A stretch of DNA of 64,000 nucleotides, taken from positions 25,454,001-25,518,000 of the forward strand of contig NC_072797.1 of the NCBI RefSeq assembly GCF_028583425.1, written 5' to 3'. The position numbers and the translations under genes are program-made. The notes beneath the pieces were generated by a model. That model ran no database searches. It had not been told where the DNA came from and saw only the letters and a program-made list of their open reading frames with translations. The DNA comes from Eublepharis macularius. Taxonomy: Eukaryota > Chordata > Lepidosauria > Squamata > Eublepharidae. Below, one piece after another: positions 29,331 through 41,700 of this stretch (its first letter is position 1; each line of letters begins with the position of its first letter).

Positions 29331-30031
29331 GCAGTTTTAGTTTGAGTCCGTTTGTGTTGGCATTTCTTTCGACTTTTTAGTGACTTATGTTTTCAACAAG
29401 TTTCACTCCACAAAGCACTTTAACTGCAAACGACTCACTCTTGTGCTTTAGGTGTTAGGTTTCAGTACTGCCCTACCTTGCATGATATACCTGGCTTCTA
29501 CTTTATCCTTTGCATGTTGTCAGGATAATAGCTATTTCACACCAAAGTCAATCTGACAAGATTTGCAATGGTTTTTGACATATCAGTCTCATCCTGTGAA
29601 CAGTTTAACACAAGTTTTGGTCTGCATCAGTTAATTTTGTTACTGTCCCCAGTAAATCACTTTCTCTATTTTTACAGTTTAGGGCTGCCTATTTAAGTAT
29701 TGTTAGATCACCATATTCATATTAAGCTACATGTTAGAGATGTCATACTTCAAAAATGTAACTTATTCACCAGAACTTCTAGATCTCAGTTCTCTCACTA
29801 GATGAATCTTACCTTTAGTGCACATGTATACATACTAAAGCTCCATCCTTTGTACTGCCTAGGGTTGCCAGCACTGTCTCAGCAAATGCTGAGACATTTT
29901 GAGAAACCTGCTTAAGTAGGGTGGAGTTTGGGGAGGATGTGTTGTCACGTGCAAGCGAAACTCTAGGAATTTCCCCTAATCTCTATGGTCTTTATGGTAC
30001 AAAGACACAGGGATAGTCCTAGAGCTTCACT
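29331..30031. other. RPL37-C7 intergenic, nothing firm
   Basis: Mostly unrecognised AT-rich sequence. At 29863-29970 there is a partial piece beginning 'tagggttgccagcactgtct', probably a damaged copy of the YAGGGTTGCCA hAT-like family. Confidence 0.4.
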
Positions 30032-30365
30032 TAGGGTTGCCAGCTCCAGACTGGGGAATTCCTGGAGATTCAGGGGGTGGAGTAGAGCAGGTTTTGGGGA
30101 GAGAAGGGAGCTCAGCAGGGTAGAACACCATAGAATCCACCCTCTAAGGGCGAAGCTACAAGTGACGAATGACACTTGAACGGCAAGTGTATTTCTCCCT
30201 GTTCACTTGCACTCCACTCAATCCACTTGCCGTTCAAGTGTTATTTGTCACTTGTAGCTTGGCCCTGAAGCAGCCATTTTCTCCAGGAAAATTGATTTCT
30301 GTCATCTGGAGAGTAGTTGTAATTCCATGAAATCTCCAGGCCCCACCTAGAGATTGGCAACCCTA
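30032..30365 (-). mobile_element. hAT-like MITE, YAGGGTTGCCA family, interrupted by a younger MITE
   Basis: Ends TAGGGTTGCCAGCTCC and GATTGGCAACCCTA, body as in the 6000 and 39725 copies, in minus orientation. The body is interrupted at 30148-30265 by a different palindromic MITE, so this copy is older than the insert. No target duplication was identified. Confidence 0.78.
30148..30265. mobile_element. PIF/Harbinger-like MITE nested in hAT-like MITE
   Basis: 118-bp near-perfect palindrome. Termini GGGCGAAGCTACAAGTGA and TCACTTGTAGCTTGGCCC; inside, 'cacttgaacggcaagtg' mirrors 'cacttgccgttcaagtg'. Flanks taa and tga. Shares the core 'aagctacaagtga' with copies at 23436, 34551 and 40658, so these form one family with different inner arms. 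Confidence 0.8.
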
Positions 30366-32600
30366 GCACTGTGGAGGCCATTTCTGGTCATTTTTTCTCC
30401 CTCTCTTCAATTTTTCAAGGGTGGAGGGTTGGGGCTGAGGGCAGGGCTTTACATACTGTTGGCAGGCATATGGCAAACCTTGTACAGCTTGCTGTCTCAC
30501 ACACTGCTGCTGCAGGCTATGAGGTCTATTTTAAACAGCTGATAACATAATGTACGACAATTAGGCTTTGCTTCTATAATAACTTTAACCCAAAGAACAC
30601 ATGCCGTCTTGGCTTTTAAATCAGCGGGGGCCAAGCTATTGCAAATTCAAAGTACATTTACCACAATATACAGCAGGTGGAGTAAAGCCTTCAGCAAAGT
30701 ATAATAGCAGTGGCCAAGCATGAGTAGAACTTCTTGTGATCCTTGTGAAAATAGGAGCATTTCAAGTATGTCCATTCATCTGTGAAAAGTTAGAGGGCAT
30801 CTGGTGGTAAAAACATAACAACAATGCAATCCTCTGCAGAACTACTCCAGTCTAAACACACTGAGATAACTATGCACAGAACTAAACTATAAATAACTGG
30901 CATTTTGCCACCATTTAATAGTACCTCCCCCTAAAGTGTTACCCAAATGGGGGGCCTCCTTGAGAACTGGAGGAATTAGCATTTAAGAAGGTGCAGTGAG
31001 AGCGGGTAACTGGGATCTCCACCAATGTATGCCAGATTTGTTCCCTTAGAGAAACTCTTAAATGAACAGGCAAATGCTCTAGAGGAAAGGTTTCTTTATT
31101 AAGAGAGCAATAAAAGGCAAACACAAAGAAAATCACACATAGCATACACACAGTGCTAACTAGAAAATCAGGGAGGAAGAGGGAGAGAGATTTAGGGTAG
31201 GGTGATATTTACCAGTCTAGGACACGGAGGACGCTTGATGTCCTGTGTTTGCCAGATGGGAAGGGCTTATCAGGTCCTTGAATAGCCCTGATTGGGAAGG
31301 TGGGTGAGGGAGGGTACTGAAGAGTGTTGATGAGATAAAGCAGAACTCCTGGAAGTCCTCTTTGTTCCACTGTAGTGCTTCTCCTGGGGGTGGAGGAGCA
31401 GTTAGTCAATCTGACACACCTTCTGGTAATTTTCCAACTCCAGCTGGGGTTGGCATCTGTTCTGCCTGGCCAGACAGTGGCGTTTTCTTCATGGCACACT
31501 TTAAGCCGGTGATGCTGAGCATTCATGCCGATCAGTGCAGAAACAGCTTGGGGTCCCATCATTCTGCACTGCACAACCTTGAGGCGATTTGGTGTCTGCT
31601 GATGAATTGAGATGTGTCTGTTTGGAGCCACATTTTGTGGGGGCTGAAGCTGACATTTTTTAAAAAAAATTCGCATGTGTGGTAATGTTGCAATGTTGGA
31701 ACCCATCCCCCCCTCCCTGTATTTGCTGATTGGGCTGTCCCATGCCCACTGGAGAGGCAATTGGTGGCAGAGTTCTGGGGGGAAACTTATACTTTTCATG
31801 CTTGTTTCATTCTAATTTTTTTTTTAAAGCTAAGACAGGAGAAGGTTAAAATGCTGCTACTTCATTCCCTCCCGGTAGCTTATCTGCTGCTTTGTTTTGC
31901 AAATGGCTGTGCAAAACGCTTGGGATTTTTTCCTCTTTGGCATTAGGAGAAGCCTCAAACATGCCGGGAGGGAGGGAAAAGCAGCCATTTAACCCTTTCC
32001 TGGCTTTTAAAACCAGCAGGGAATAAGCAGTAATGTTATGACTCATTCCTGGCTTTGAAAAAAAATAATAAGCGAACGGAGAAGCAGCCTTATGACCCTT
32101 ACTTTGCTTTACTGATAAAAATGGCAGAAAAGGAGTTCAGAGAGCTGAGGAGGGTGGGGGTGGTTACCAGTGGACAGACCAATCAGCTCCTGGGGGAAAG
32201 GAACAGGTGGGCACGAGAAGCAGAATGGGAGTTTTTGATTTTGCGCGGACATAACATGTGCCAGCAGCAACTGGGCAGCTGCTTAAAAAAAATCGTGGAA
32301 TGTGCGTAGGGGAAAAAACAGGGGAAAGATGGACAAAAACCGTTTCTGCCTCCCTTGATTCCCTTGCATCTGCAGAACTCTGGAGAACATGGGAAACAGA
32401 ATAGCATCTGAAACACTGTAAAGTGACCATGCAGAAAACATCAGTGTTTTGTGCTTAAGGCACATGAGGAAAAGGGGTTTATGATATTCCATATTCATAA
32501 ACTGCCTTTTCAGTAAGGAGAAGGGGTATGACTGCTAACAAAAGGGCCACCCAAGAGAGCCAATAGACCCCGACTGGTTGTCGAGCTGACCTCTGACATC
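30366..32600. other. C7 upstream region, no gene
   Basis: A 196-codon minus-strand open frame (31209-31799) has no domain that I recognise and is not called. Bases 31845-31985 hold a loose inverted repeat ('ccctcccggtagc' against 'gccgggaggg'), and 31976-32110 repeats 'aagcagccatttaaccct'/'aagcagccttatgaccct'. These look like old non-autonomous elements. CARD6 coding is not seen. Confidence 0.4.
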
Positions 32601-32601
32601 A

Positions 32602-32607
32602 TATAAG
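32602..32607 (+). promoter_or_regulatory. Possible TATA element of C7
   Basis: tataag within 'catcatataaggaaaac' lies 373 bases before the C7 ATG. If used, the 5' untranslated region would be about 345 nt. No other motif fixes the start, so this is only a candidate. Confidence 0.2.
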
Positions 32608-32858
32608 GAAAACAATTTGCTCTCATTCCTTTCATTAAGTATTTCCTCATAGCTGAATTCCCCTCCTTTGCAATATAGGAAGCCAAGCTTTGATTTAGAC
32701 TCTTGTTTCTAGTCTTTTTAAGATACTGAGAAGTTGCAAGAACCGGCTGTTTGTGTGTCCCCAGAGGTGGTGAGATGGTTTAGTATTAACATTCCTCTGT
32801 GTTGCTTAAGGCTTCTCAAAGTGAGAAAAAGCAGAAGGGAGAGACTCTACAAGAAAGA

Positions 32859-32886
32859 GTCTGTCTCCAGAAGTTTCGAGACAGAC
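32859..32886 (+). other. Perfect 9-bp stem-loop in C7 5' leader region
   Basis: gtctgtctc (32859-32867) and gagacagac (32878-32886) are exact complements around a 10-base loop, 94-121 bases before the C7 ATG. It would be in the mRNA only if transcription starts upstream. Confidence 0.4.
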
Positions 32887-32979
32887 AGACCGACGACTTC
32901 TCCCCCTGTTTTCTTCTCCCAGAGGTGGAACAATTCTTTCACTGCTAGTAGCTGTATAGCTGAGTAGATATCTCGAACC

Positions 32980-32985
32980 ATGAAG
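32980..32985 (+). CDS. C7: C7 exon 1 coding part (Met-Lys)
   Basis: ATGAAG followed by donor gtaaga. A is at -3 (gaaccATGAAG). Mammalian C7 exon 1 likewise codes only MK of the signal peptide. Confidence 0.88.
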
Positions 32986-35720
32986 GTAAGACGATCACTG
33001 AGCCAGTCTCTACCAGAATGAAACAAATGCTAATGAAAGATTAATTTGTTCTGAAGAGCTCTTGGGCAGAAATGCACAGGATAGAAGTAGAACTGCAAGG
33101 GGAAAAATGAATTTTGGTGATGTCAGGAGCTGTAAGTGGAAGGTGTATGTATTTAAAAATCAACAATACTGGCAGTAGCAATTGCTCGGCGTACACTTTG
33201 TTTGATTAGAACAAATGTTATCTAAACATATGCACATTTTAATTAAAAATAATAAAAATAAACAAGCTTTTCTTGTCTCCTATCCTTTTAAAAAAAAAAA
33301 CAGGCGCTTGAAATTTTCATTCTGGCAGAAATTGTGGGCTGCTTTCCTGTTTTTTCTAGGTGAGTGATTCTTATATAAGGAGTGGAGAAGCTTTGCCTAT
33401 ATTTTTATTGTATCTTGGGGCAGGATAAGGGTAACTAGTATTTTAAACTTGTCTGGGATATGTTTGGGATATATATTGTCACCACCACCTTTTTCTGATA
33501 GAGTTCATGTGCTCTATACTCCTGGCAAAAATTCAACAGATAAAACTGAGAACAAAGACACCATTATCTGAAAAATTTCACAAGTTGAATTTCTCTCTCT
33601 TTTGTGTAGCTATTAATAGGCGCAGGAGCCCTGGCAGACAAAAAGTTAACTATGTACTCTTCATGCTAGGCTTCCTTCATATTAAAATGGTTAGAGTACT
33701 TGTTTCGCACTTTTTTAACTTTTGAAAGTGTTTTGAAATTTCCATTATATTTATCCTCATAACTTTATGCTCGGGTTGCTACTTGCTGTGCTATCCCACC
33801 CTGTTATGCTTTCAAACTTTCCATGCTAAGCACCTTTACAAAAGAGTAAGTCCCATTGAATTCAGCAGGACAAATTTCTGAGCAAGCCTGAGTTTAACTT
33901 TCACCACACACCTTCCAGGGCTGGGAAGAGTTGCTGCTGTTTCTCCCTTTTTCTGAAGCAGCCGAAACGTGTGCCCCTGATGGCTGCCATCTGTCTTCTC
34001 AGAGGACTAAGGGTGCCTGAAGCAAACTCCATTCCCAAGGTCATTCGAGATAGGAGGAGACAGATCATGGCCTCAAGATCATGCCCCCCCACCCTTCACC
34101 ATGTTAACATTCAGCCCAACAAAGAGTTCTTCCGGAGCAGCTAAAAGTTTGCACGCTGTTTAGTGTCGTTTTATTTGGGTTTAATGAATGGCATTATATG
34201 GTTTTGGACTTTGGGATGTATCTGAGCTGGTACGCAAGACTGGCTTCCAGTACTAATTGACAGAGAAAGAGAGACAGGCAGGCTGGCAGACATCACAGTC
34301 TGTCAGTTGAAGAGGAAATGTCTGCTGTTGCATGTTTACTCAGAAGCAAGTCTCATTTAAATCCATGGGACTTTCTCCCATGTAAATATTATTTTAGTAT
34401 TAAAGCACTGTAGGTTTGGAACAGGCAAGCGAGCCTGATTAGGACGGAGGCAAGACAATGAGTTGTTCCACATCATCAGTTAAGTATTGGACTTCTCAAA
34501 CCTGAAGGGGAGGAAGAGGTAATATAGTCTTCAAAACAGTCTGTAAGTTAGAGCAGAACCACAAGTGACAAAAGGCACAGATTGGACACTTGTCAGCTTC
34601 CCTCAAGTTTTGATGGGAAATGTAGGCATCCTGGTCTCGCAGCTTGGCTCTCTGACTGCTGTCCAACGGACTTTTCAACTGTCACTTGTCCAACATTCCA
34701 CCAAGCTGCCTACATTTCCCATCAAAACTTGAGGGCAGCTGACAAATGTCCAATCTGTGCCTTTTGTCACTTGTGGTTCTGCTCTTAGACAGTACTACCA
34801 CAAACCTGCTACAAGACTTTCATTCTACTTCACTGTTCCTGTATCTATTTCACTGGTCTTCTAAACTTACATTGAAATCCTTGACAATGTTCTTTTCTCT
34901 TAAAAAAAAATCCCCACAGGCCTGCTCCAGTCCACTGCACCTGGAATCCATACAGTCCTTGGTCAGAATGTGACGGCTGTAGTAAGACCCAGGTATGCTA
35001 TAAGTGTAGGTTGTGTTGCCCACTGCGTTCCAAAATCAGGATCCTCACGTTCTGTTCTTTTGGACTAACCAAATCTATATCTCATCCTCATGGATGCTAA
35101 GCCAGGCCTTGATGGTATGACTGAATTACGTGATAAACCTGTCTCTTGCACTGCATGTAACCTTTTCAATGAGAATTGTGTTTCACTGTAGCTGTATGTT
35201 TTTTAAAACATATCTTCGGAAACAACAGCCTGGATCTTACCACTCTGCTCAGCAAAGTTTGAAATTTTCCCTGCTGGAGGAAAGCTGTTGAAGTGGCAGG
35301 AAGATCACCCCATAGGCCTGAGGAAAGTTTCAGACTTTGCAGAGAGTGGTAAGATACATCCCAATATAAAAACAATCCAGGATATAATATAGGATATGGG
35401 CTATAGGATATGATTAAAACAGTATCATTAAAAAGGAACTCTCTCTGTGTATTTCTAGAGATGAATAGAAAGCTCTTGCCACACTGATGGAAAAACATGT
35501 AGGCTTAAGTTTTGTCAGACATCTGGAGGACGGCATCTCCAAAGTAGTGATAAATTAACATCTTTTTTTTTCATTGTTTTTTATTTCCTATGTTGTCATT
35601 TTGAACGGTTTCAGCCCATCCACATTCACTGCTATTGCCAGTGATTCATTCCTTTCTTTTATGTGTTTTTGCACAATTTGTACAATATTTTTATGTTCAG
35701 TGTATGTCATCTATATACAC

Positions 35721-35752
<32 letters not shown>

Positions 35753-38700
35753 ACATATGGTTTATTGACATACGACACTGAAAAATGCATAGATAGAAAA
35801 TTCCTTGCATGAAAACAGAAAGTAGAGCAAAAACAAAGCCTTGTGGGTTTGATTGCAAAATCAAAAAGGGGATACTCAAATCCAACCAGCAAGCTTGCAA
35901 CATTCTGTAGTGTCCCTGTTTTGAAGATGGAGACGAGAGTGGCTACCAAGAATGTTTGCCTGGATCATGTCTTTTACTGTTCTAATCAGAGAAAGGGCAA
36001 GCTCCATTCTGAGTTTGCATTTATCTGAATGATGAAAAAAATATACAAATGAGGCATTAAGAGTGCAATTCTCTGCTTGTTTACTCAGAGATGATAAGTC
36101 CCACTGAGTATTTCTCCCTAGTAAGTATGCATAGGATAGCAGCTTTAACCTGGTGTAAGAATGTGTAAATTCTCCCTTTGCTTTGCCCTGATGCTACAGA
36201 AGATTGACTATACTCATATGCAAGTCTTCTTCCATGAAGCCTTTAGGGAACCATTTGTGCTGCCGACAACAGTCAAACAGTATCTTCTGGAACATTTCCT
36301 AGTAGCACATCTTCATTGCCCTGTAATTTCCAGAAAAGGGAAGGGGGACTTGGGTGGCAGCATTTGGGGGGGGGGAGTGCAGAAAGGAGAGTATTCTTCC
36401 CCTCCTCCTGACTCTGGTGCACTTTCAACCTCTCCCCACTCCTACTTACTCAACAAGACCTGAGTTATATCTTCTAGCTGTCTCTTCTAGCTTGACCTTC
36501 AGCCTACCAAGACTGGCAAATATCTAGTGCGTTGCAATATTCATGTATTTTATTTAGAAAATTTGTATGCTGCCTCTGTAGAACGGCTTAAGGTGATTCA
36601 CAACACCTTAAACACAGTAAATAAACACAATAAACACAGTAAAAACAATAAAAATATCATCCCAATGAAAAGTAAATAAAACAAGCCGAGCCAGAAAAAG
36701 CAGTGATTTATTCTGTTCTGGGGAAACGTGATACATGAATGAGGGTTTCTCTGACCTTAAGGGCTTGCTTTGTTGTTTCCCTGGAAGGTGCACGAAGGTC
36801 ATCTGGGTGCATGGATTGAGAACTCTAGTTATGAATTTCCTGCATTGTGCAGGGGTGTGGACTAGATGACCCTGGAGGTACCTTCCAGCTCTATGCTTCT
36901 ATGCTTCTAAGTGATGCTTTCTTGTGCGAGAGCCCCATACCTGTTTTCTCAGGATTGCAACTTGACAACCTTACATGCAGCAAATACACATTGCATGAAA
37001 TCAGCACCATTACAGAAGCATGAAGATACCTTGGGATGTAACCACACACTGTGGTTTTTCAAATGTGATCAATGTTCCCCATCTCTCTGTAAGTCAGGAA
37101 GTGGGGACTGCCAGCACACCTCAAACTAGGATTTATATTTGGATCTCACTAAGAGAAGTAGCCATTTGCTCCCCTGCTCTCCGACTTCTTATACTTCTGG
37201 CTCTATGTACAAGTGCCAAAAGTCAGAGTGCCATCTGGGCACATCTCTAAAGGCCTGTTTTGGATTTAGATTCGCAGACGAACAATAGAAGTCTATGGAC
37301 AGTTTGGAGGACATCCATGTTCTGGGAAGTCATTCGAATCCCGTTCATGTATTCCTGCAAGAGGGTGCCCAACAGAGGATGGCTGTGGCGATCGTTTTAG
37401 ATGTTCTTCAGGTATGTTACTCCAGGTCTACAGGTTGGAAGAAGGCTCCATAATCCGGAGTGAAGCTTCAAATTTTACTGAGCAGAGTGGTGGTACGTTG
37501 TATGTCTGCAAGTGGCCTTTGCCAGTATTTTAAAGGTAAATTCGCACCCATGCCCTCCCCCACCCCATTTGGGTTAAGACCATGATGCAAGGGGAAGGCG
37601 CATTTGTCAGCAGGGGGGTTTGCAGATGGAAACCACCCATTTTGCACTGTTAATAGCCCTGGAGGAGAAATTCGGTGGGCTCCAACTTTCTGTTCCCTGC
37701 TCAGACGCCCTGATCTAGATCGGAGGATTCTGCAGCTGCAATGTACATACCTTTCGAAAATGCTGCTAAGTTCAGATCGCAGATCTTTCAGCATCTTGTG
37801 GGTTTTAATCTGCAAAACAGATGCAAGCAAATCAACAAAACCCGGGATTGCAGGCCAAGATCCAAAGCCTGGAATGAAAAACTTACTGAGGAGGAGGAAA
37901 AAGTTTCATAAATTCAAAACTGGAAGCTGAGTCCTTGCAAATTAATATATAGCTTATATATTGATAAAAGCTTTTTATATACTACAAACAAAATGTCTGT
38001 GTGGGTGATGATAGCAAGGGAGATCAGCCACTATAATTTAATAAAAATTAACAGGGTGGCTTTTCCCCCCCAGGAGTGGGTGGTTGCATTTTATTATTTG
38101 TAGCTACTTCTACATTTGCTCAGGCTAGATAAACTTTGACAAACGGAAGCTTTGCTGTCTGAGGAGCTGTATTATGAATTGTCAAATTGTCGGCACTACT
38201 TAGAACACCTGGGCCGATTCCAGACGGCCCTCCCCATCCTGAAATGTCGCGCGTCGTCGCACGGAAAACGCGAAATATCGCGTTTTCTCGCGCGAGTTTT
38301 GTGCGATGTCGCGCAAAACTCGCGCAAGAAAACACGATATTTCGCGTTTTCCATGTGACGACGCGTGATGTTTCGGGATGGGGAGGGCCATCTGGAATCG
38401 GCCCTTGCCCTCTTGAAAAAAGCAAGACAATTATTTTAAGGAACATATTTTGGTCTGCTACAGCCACACTTCATTTATTCAATTAAAAAATCATTTAAAA
38501 CTTTTGTGGCACCATATCAAGTGGATATTTGTTTGGAAGTAAAATGCCAAAGATTGAATCCTGAGTAATATTTCAAATTGCTCAAGGACTACTTCACATG
38601 GGACACAAGTTTCCCAGCTTCCACCTGCCCCCCACAAAAAATTCTCTGTTCCCATAGAGACCCAAAGTGCCCCCTCTGAAATTCTGTTCCTGGGGCACAA

Positions 38701-41700
38701 GAAATCACACTCTATGAGCCCAAATCCTTCCGCCAGTGGAAATACTAGTCGGGACCCAAGCCTGTATTAGGATTGTTCTACTAAAATTTGTATTGGGTAA
38801 AAAGTGCACACTTAGAATGCAGAAGGCCCCAGGTTCAGTCCCTGGTATGTCCAGTTAAAGTATTTCAGGTAGCAGGAAAGACCTTTATCTGCATGAAAAC
38901 TTGGAAAGTCTCCGCTTGCCAGACTAGACAGGACTGGGCTTTGGACCTGGGTGTAAGGTGTGGTTTGTATGTTTGTGGCAAATAAAATATCTTTGATGAG
39001 TGGGGGGGAAACCCCAAATGTCTATGTATCAGTAGACTGGTATTTCTTTTTTGTGTAATACTTTTCAGTAAGGACTAGCTCCAAACTGCGATTGTGTCTA
39101 ATTGAGGCAAGGGCTATCAGTGAACATTATTTGGTTTCCACCCATAGCATCTGATTTTTGACATTCTAAAAGAGCAGAGTGCTTGCTTGAAGTACTTACT
39201 CTGCAATAGAAGAGACCCGGGAGACAAAATTCCAGAGTCCCCAGTCAACCTGAAGCTCCTGGAACTGAACAAGCCTTTTGGTTCAGTTTCATGTGATGCT
39301 TTGTCATGTATGGGAGATGTGAGGGTGGGTGACCCAGTTCTCTGCACGGTGGCTCTTGGTAGCACTGATTAATTGTCGCCTTCTTCTTTACGGCCACAGG
39401 GCAGTGCATAAGCATGTCATTGGTGTGCAATGGAGATCATGACTGTGAAGAAGACAGTGCGGATGAAGACCGATGTGAGTCGCTCAAGGTGGTTTGCGAC
39501 ATCGATAAACCACCTCCTAATGTAGAACTGACAGGAACAGGGTAAGGTCCTTAGTAGTTCTTATTGCAATTATGGTTGGTCATTTGTCTGTAATAATGTA
39601 TAATGTTTAACATCTACAGAGGGCATTCCAAGCATTGAAAGCATTTTGCACACATTATATTATGGATGCATGATGTGCGAGTACCTTTTCACTGGATTTT
39701 TATGCTAAAGGGGTCTGTACTTGCTAGGGTTGCCAACCTCCAGGTAGTGGCTGGAGATCTCCCGGAATTACAACTGGTCTCCAGGCCACAGAGATCTGTT
39801 CACCTGGAGAAAATGGCTACTTTGGGGGGTGGACTCTATGGAATTATGCCATGCCAAGGTCCTTTCCCTTCCCAAACTCCACTTTCTCCAGGTTTCTCCA
39901 AGTTTCACCCCCCCCCCCCAGATCTCCAGGAATTTCCCAACTTGGAGCTGGCAACCCTAGTACTTGCTGAGATCGAGACGGTAAAGACGTTGGGGTAGTA
40001 GGGGATACTGGATAGCTCAATGTGTCGCAGCAGTGAAACAGGCAAATTCTATGCCGGGGATTATTAGGAAAGGGATTGAAAATGAAATGGCCAATATTAT
40101 AATGCCCCTGTATAGATCTATGGTGCAGCTCTGGTCACCGAATCTCAAAAAGGATATTGCAGAGCTGAAAAAAGTACAGAAGAGGGCAATCAAGATGATT
40201 AGAGGATTGGAGCACCTTTCCTGTGAGGAAAGGCTGAAGAGTCTGGGACTTTTCAGTTTAGAAAAGAGACAACGAAGGGAGGACACGACAGAAGTTATGA
40301 ATTTTATTTTGTAAGCCGCCTTGTGCTCCTTTAGAGGAAAGGCAGCTAATGAATGCTTTAAATAAATTAATGCATAGGGTAGAGAGGGTAGACATGGCTG
40401 CTTCCACACACGTTGGATAATCCACTTTCAATACTCTTTAGTGAACATTTGAAACTGATTTTCCATGTGTGGAACAAAAAATCCACTTCAAAAGGATTGC
40501 GAAAGTGCATTGAAAGTGTATTATTCAATGTGTGTGGAAATGGCCATAGAGAACTTTCTTCTTCCTCTCGCACAATACTAGAACTTGAGGGCATCCAATA
40601 AAGACGATGGGCAGTAGATTCAGGACAGATAAAAGGAAATGCTTCTTTATACAGTGAGAGCCAAGCTACAAGTGATGAATTACACTTGCCTGGCAAGTGA
40701 ACAGACTCACGTTATTCCTCCCTGTTCACTTGCCATTCACTTACTCTCCACTTGATCAAGTGGAGCGCAAGTGAATGGCAAGTGAACAGGGAGGAATACA
40801 CGCGAGTCTATTCATTTGCCAGGCAAGTGCAATTTGTCACTTGTAGCTTGGCTCTGAGTGATTGAAATGTGGAATTCACTGCCAGAGGATGTATTAATGG
40901 CAGCAGGCACAGACAACTTTGAAAGGGGATTAGACAGATTCCTGGAGGATAGGCCTGTCGGTGTTTACTAGCCATGGTGACTACAGGGAACTTCTACATT
41001 CAGAACAGCAAGATTTGGGCCCAGTAGCACCTTTGAGACCAACTAGATTTCCAGGGTGTGAGTTTTTGAGAGCCAAAGCTGCCTTGAGGCAGTGAATACC
41101 AGTGCCAGGAGGTAACTTCAGGGTAAGACCTCAGCCTCTATGCCTTCTTGTTAGCCCTCCAAAGTAACTGTTTAACCACTATGTGAGACAGGATGCTGGA
41201 CTATTTATTTTATATTTATTTATCTAAAACATTTAGATGAACACTTGTCTGATCCAGCGGGGCTCTTCTTATGCTCTCTCCCGTGATTCCTCAAGGGTCT
41301 CCCTCTTGTTTCGTTTAACCTGGGTGAAATGCTTCAGTCCTTTAAAAGCGCATTTGCATAGTGGTCTGGAGGCACGCTGAGGTCAGAGCACACAAACAGG
41401 AGGGCATAGTGTGGGAGCAGCTTGGCCTTGACCTTTGCAAGAACAGATTGCTCAGATTTAAGAGCCATGATCAAGTCTGAGGTTCCATAGGGCCAGGTAG
41501 ATTCACTAGATCCTTATATCAAATGAGGGCTGCTGAAGTAGGAAGTAGTTAAGTGTTGCAACACCTTCTTCCCTGCAGGACTGGGAATCATGTAATCTCT
41601 CTTTTCATCTAATGGCCACAGTGATACAGATAGTGATGTCTGGTTCGGATTGTTAAAGTCCCCAGGGGAGCTGCTGTAGCATAGTGTCTGGGCCGCAAAT

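Larger units (their letters stand above)
40019..41280 (+). mobile_element. CR1/L2-type LINE remnant with two nested MITEs
   Basis: A frame at 40033-40314 matches the C-terminus of the LINE reverse-transcriptase region ([44 protein letters not shown]). The remaining 3' part continues to 'gatccagcggggctcttctt' near 41275. Interrupted by MITEs at 40388-40548 and 40658-40854 and by a minus-strand retroelement tail at 41007-41062. A related remnant is at 51735-52460. Confidence 0.75.

Noticed and set aside
31209-31799. 196-codon minus-strand frame upstream of C7
   Set aside because: No recognisable domain, no sign of splicing, and repeat-like surroundings. Kept only as a candidate for a translated search.
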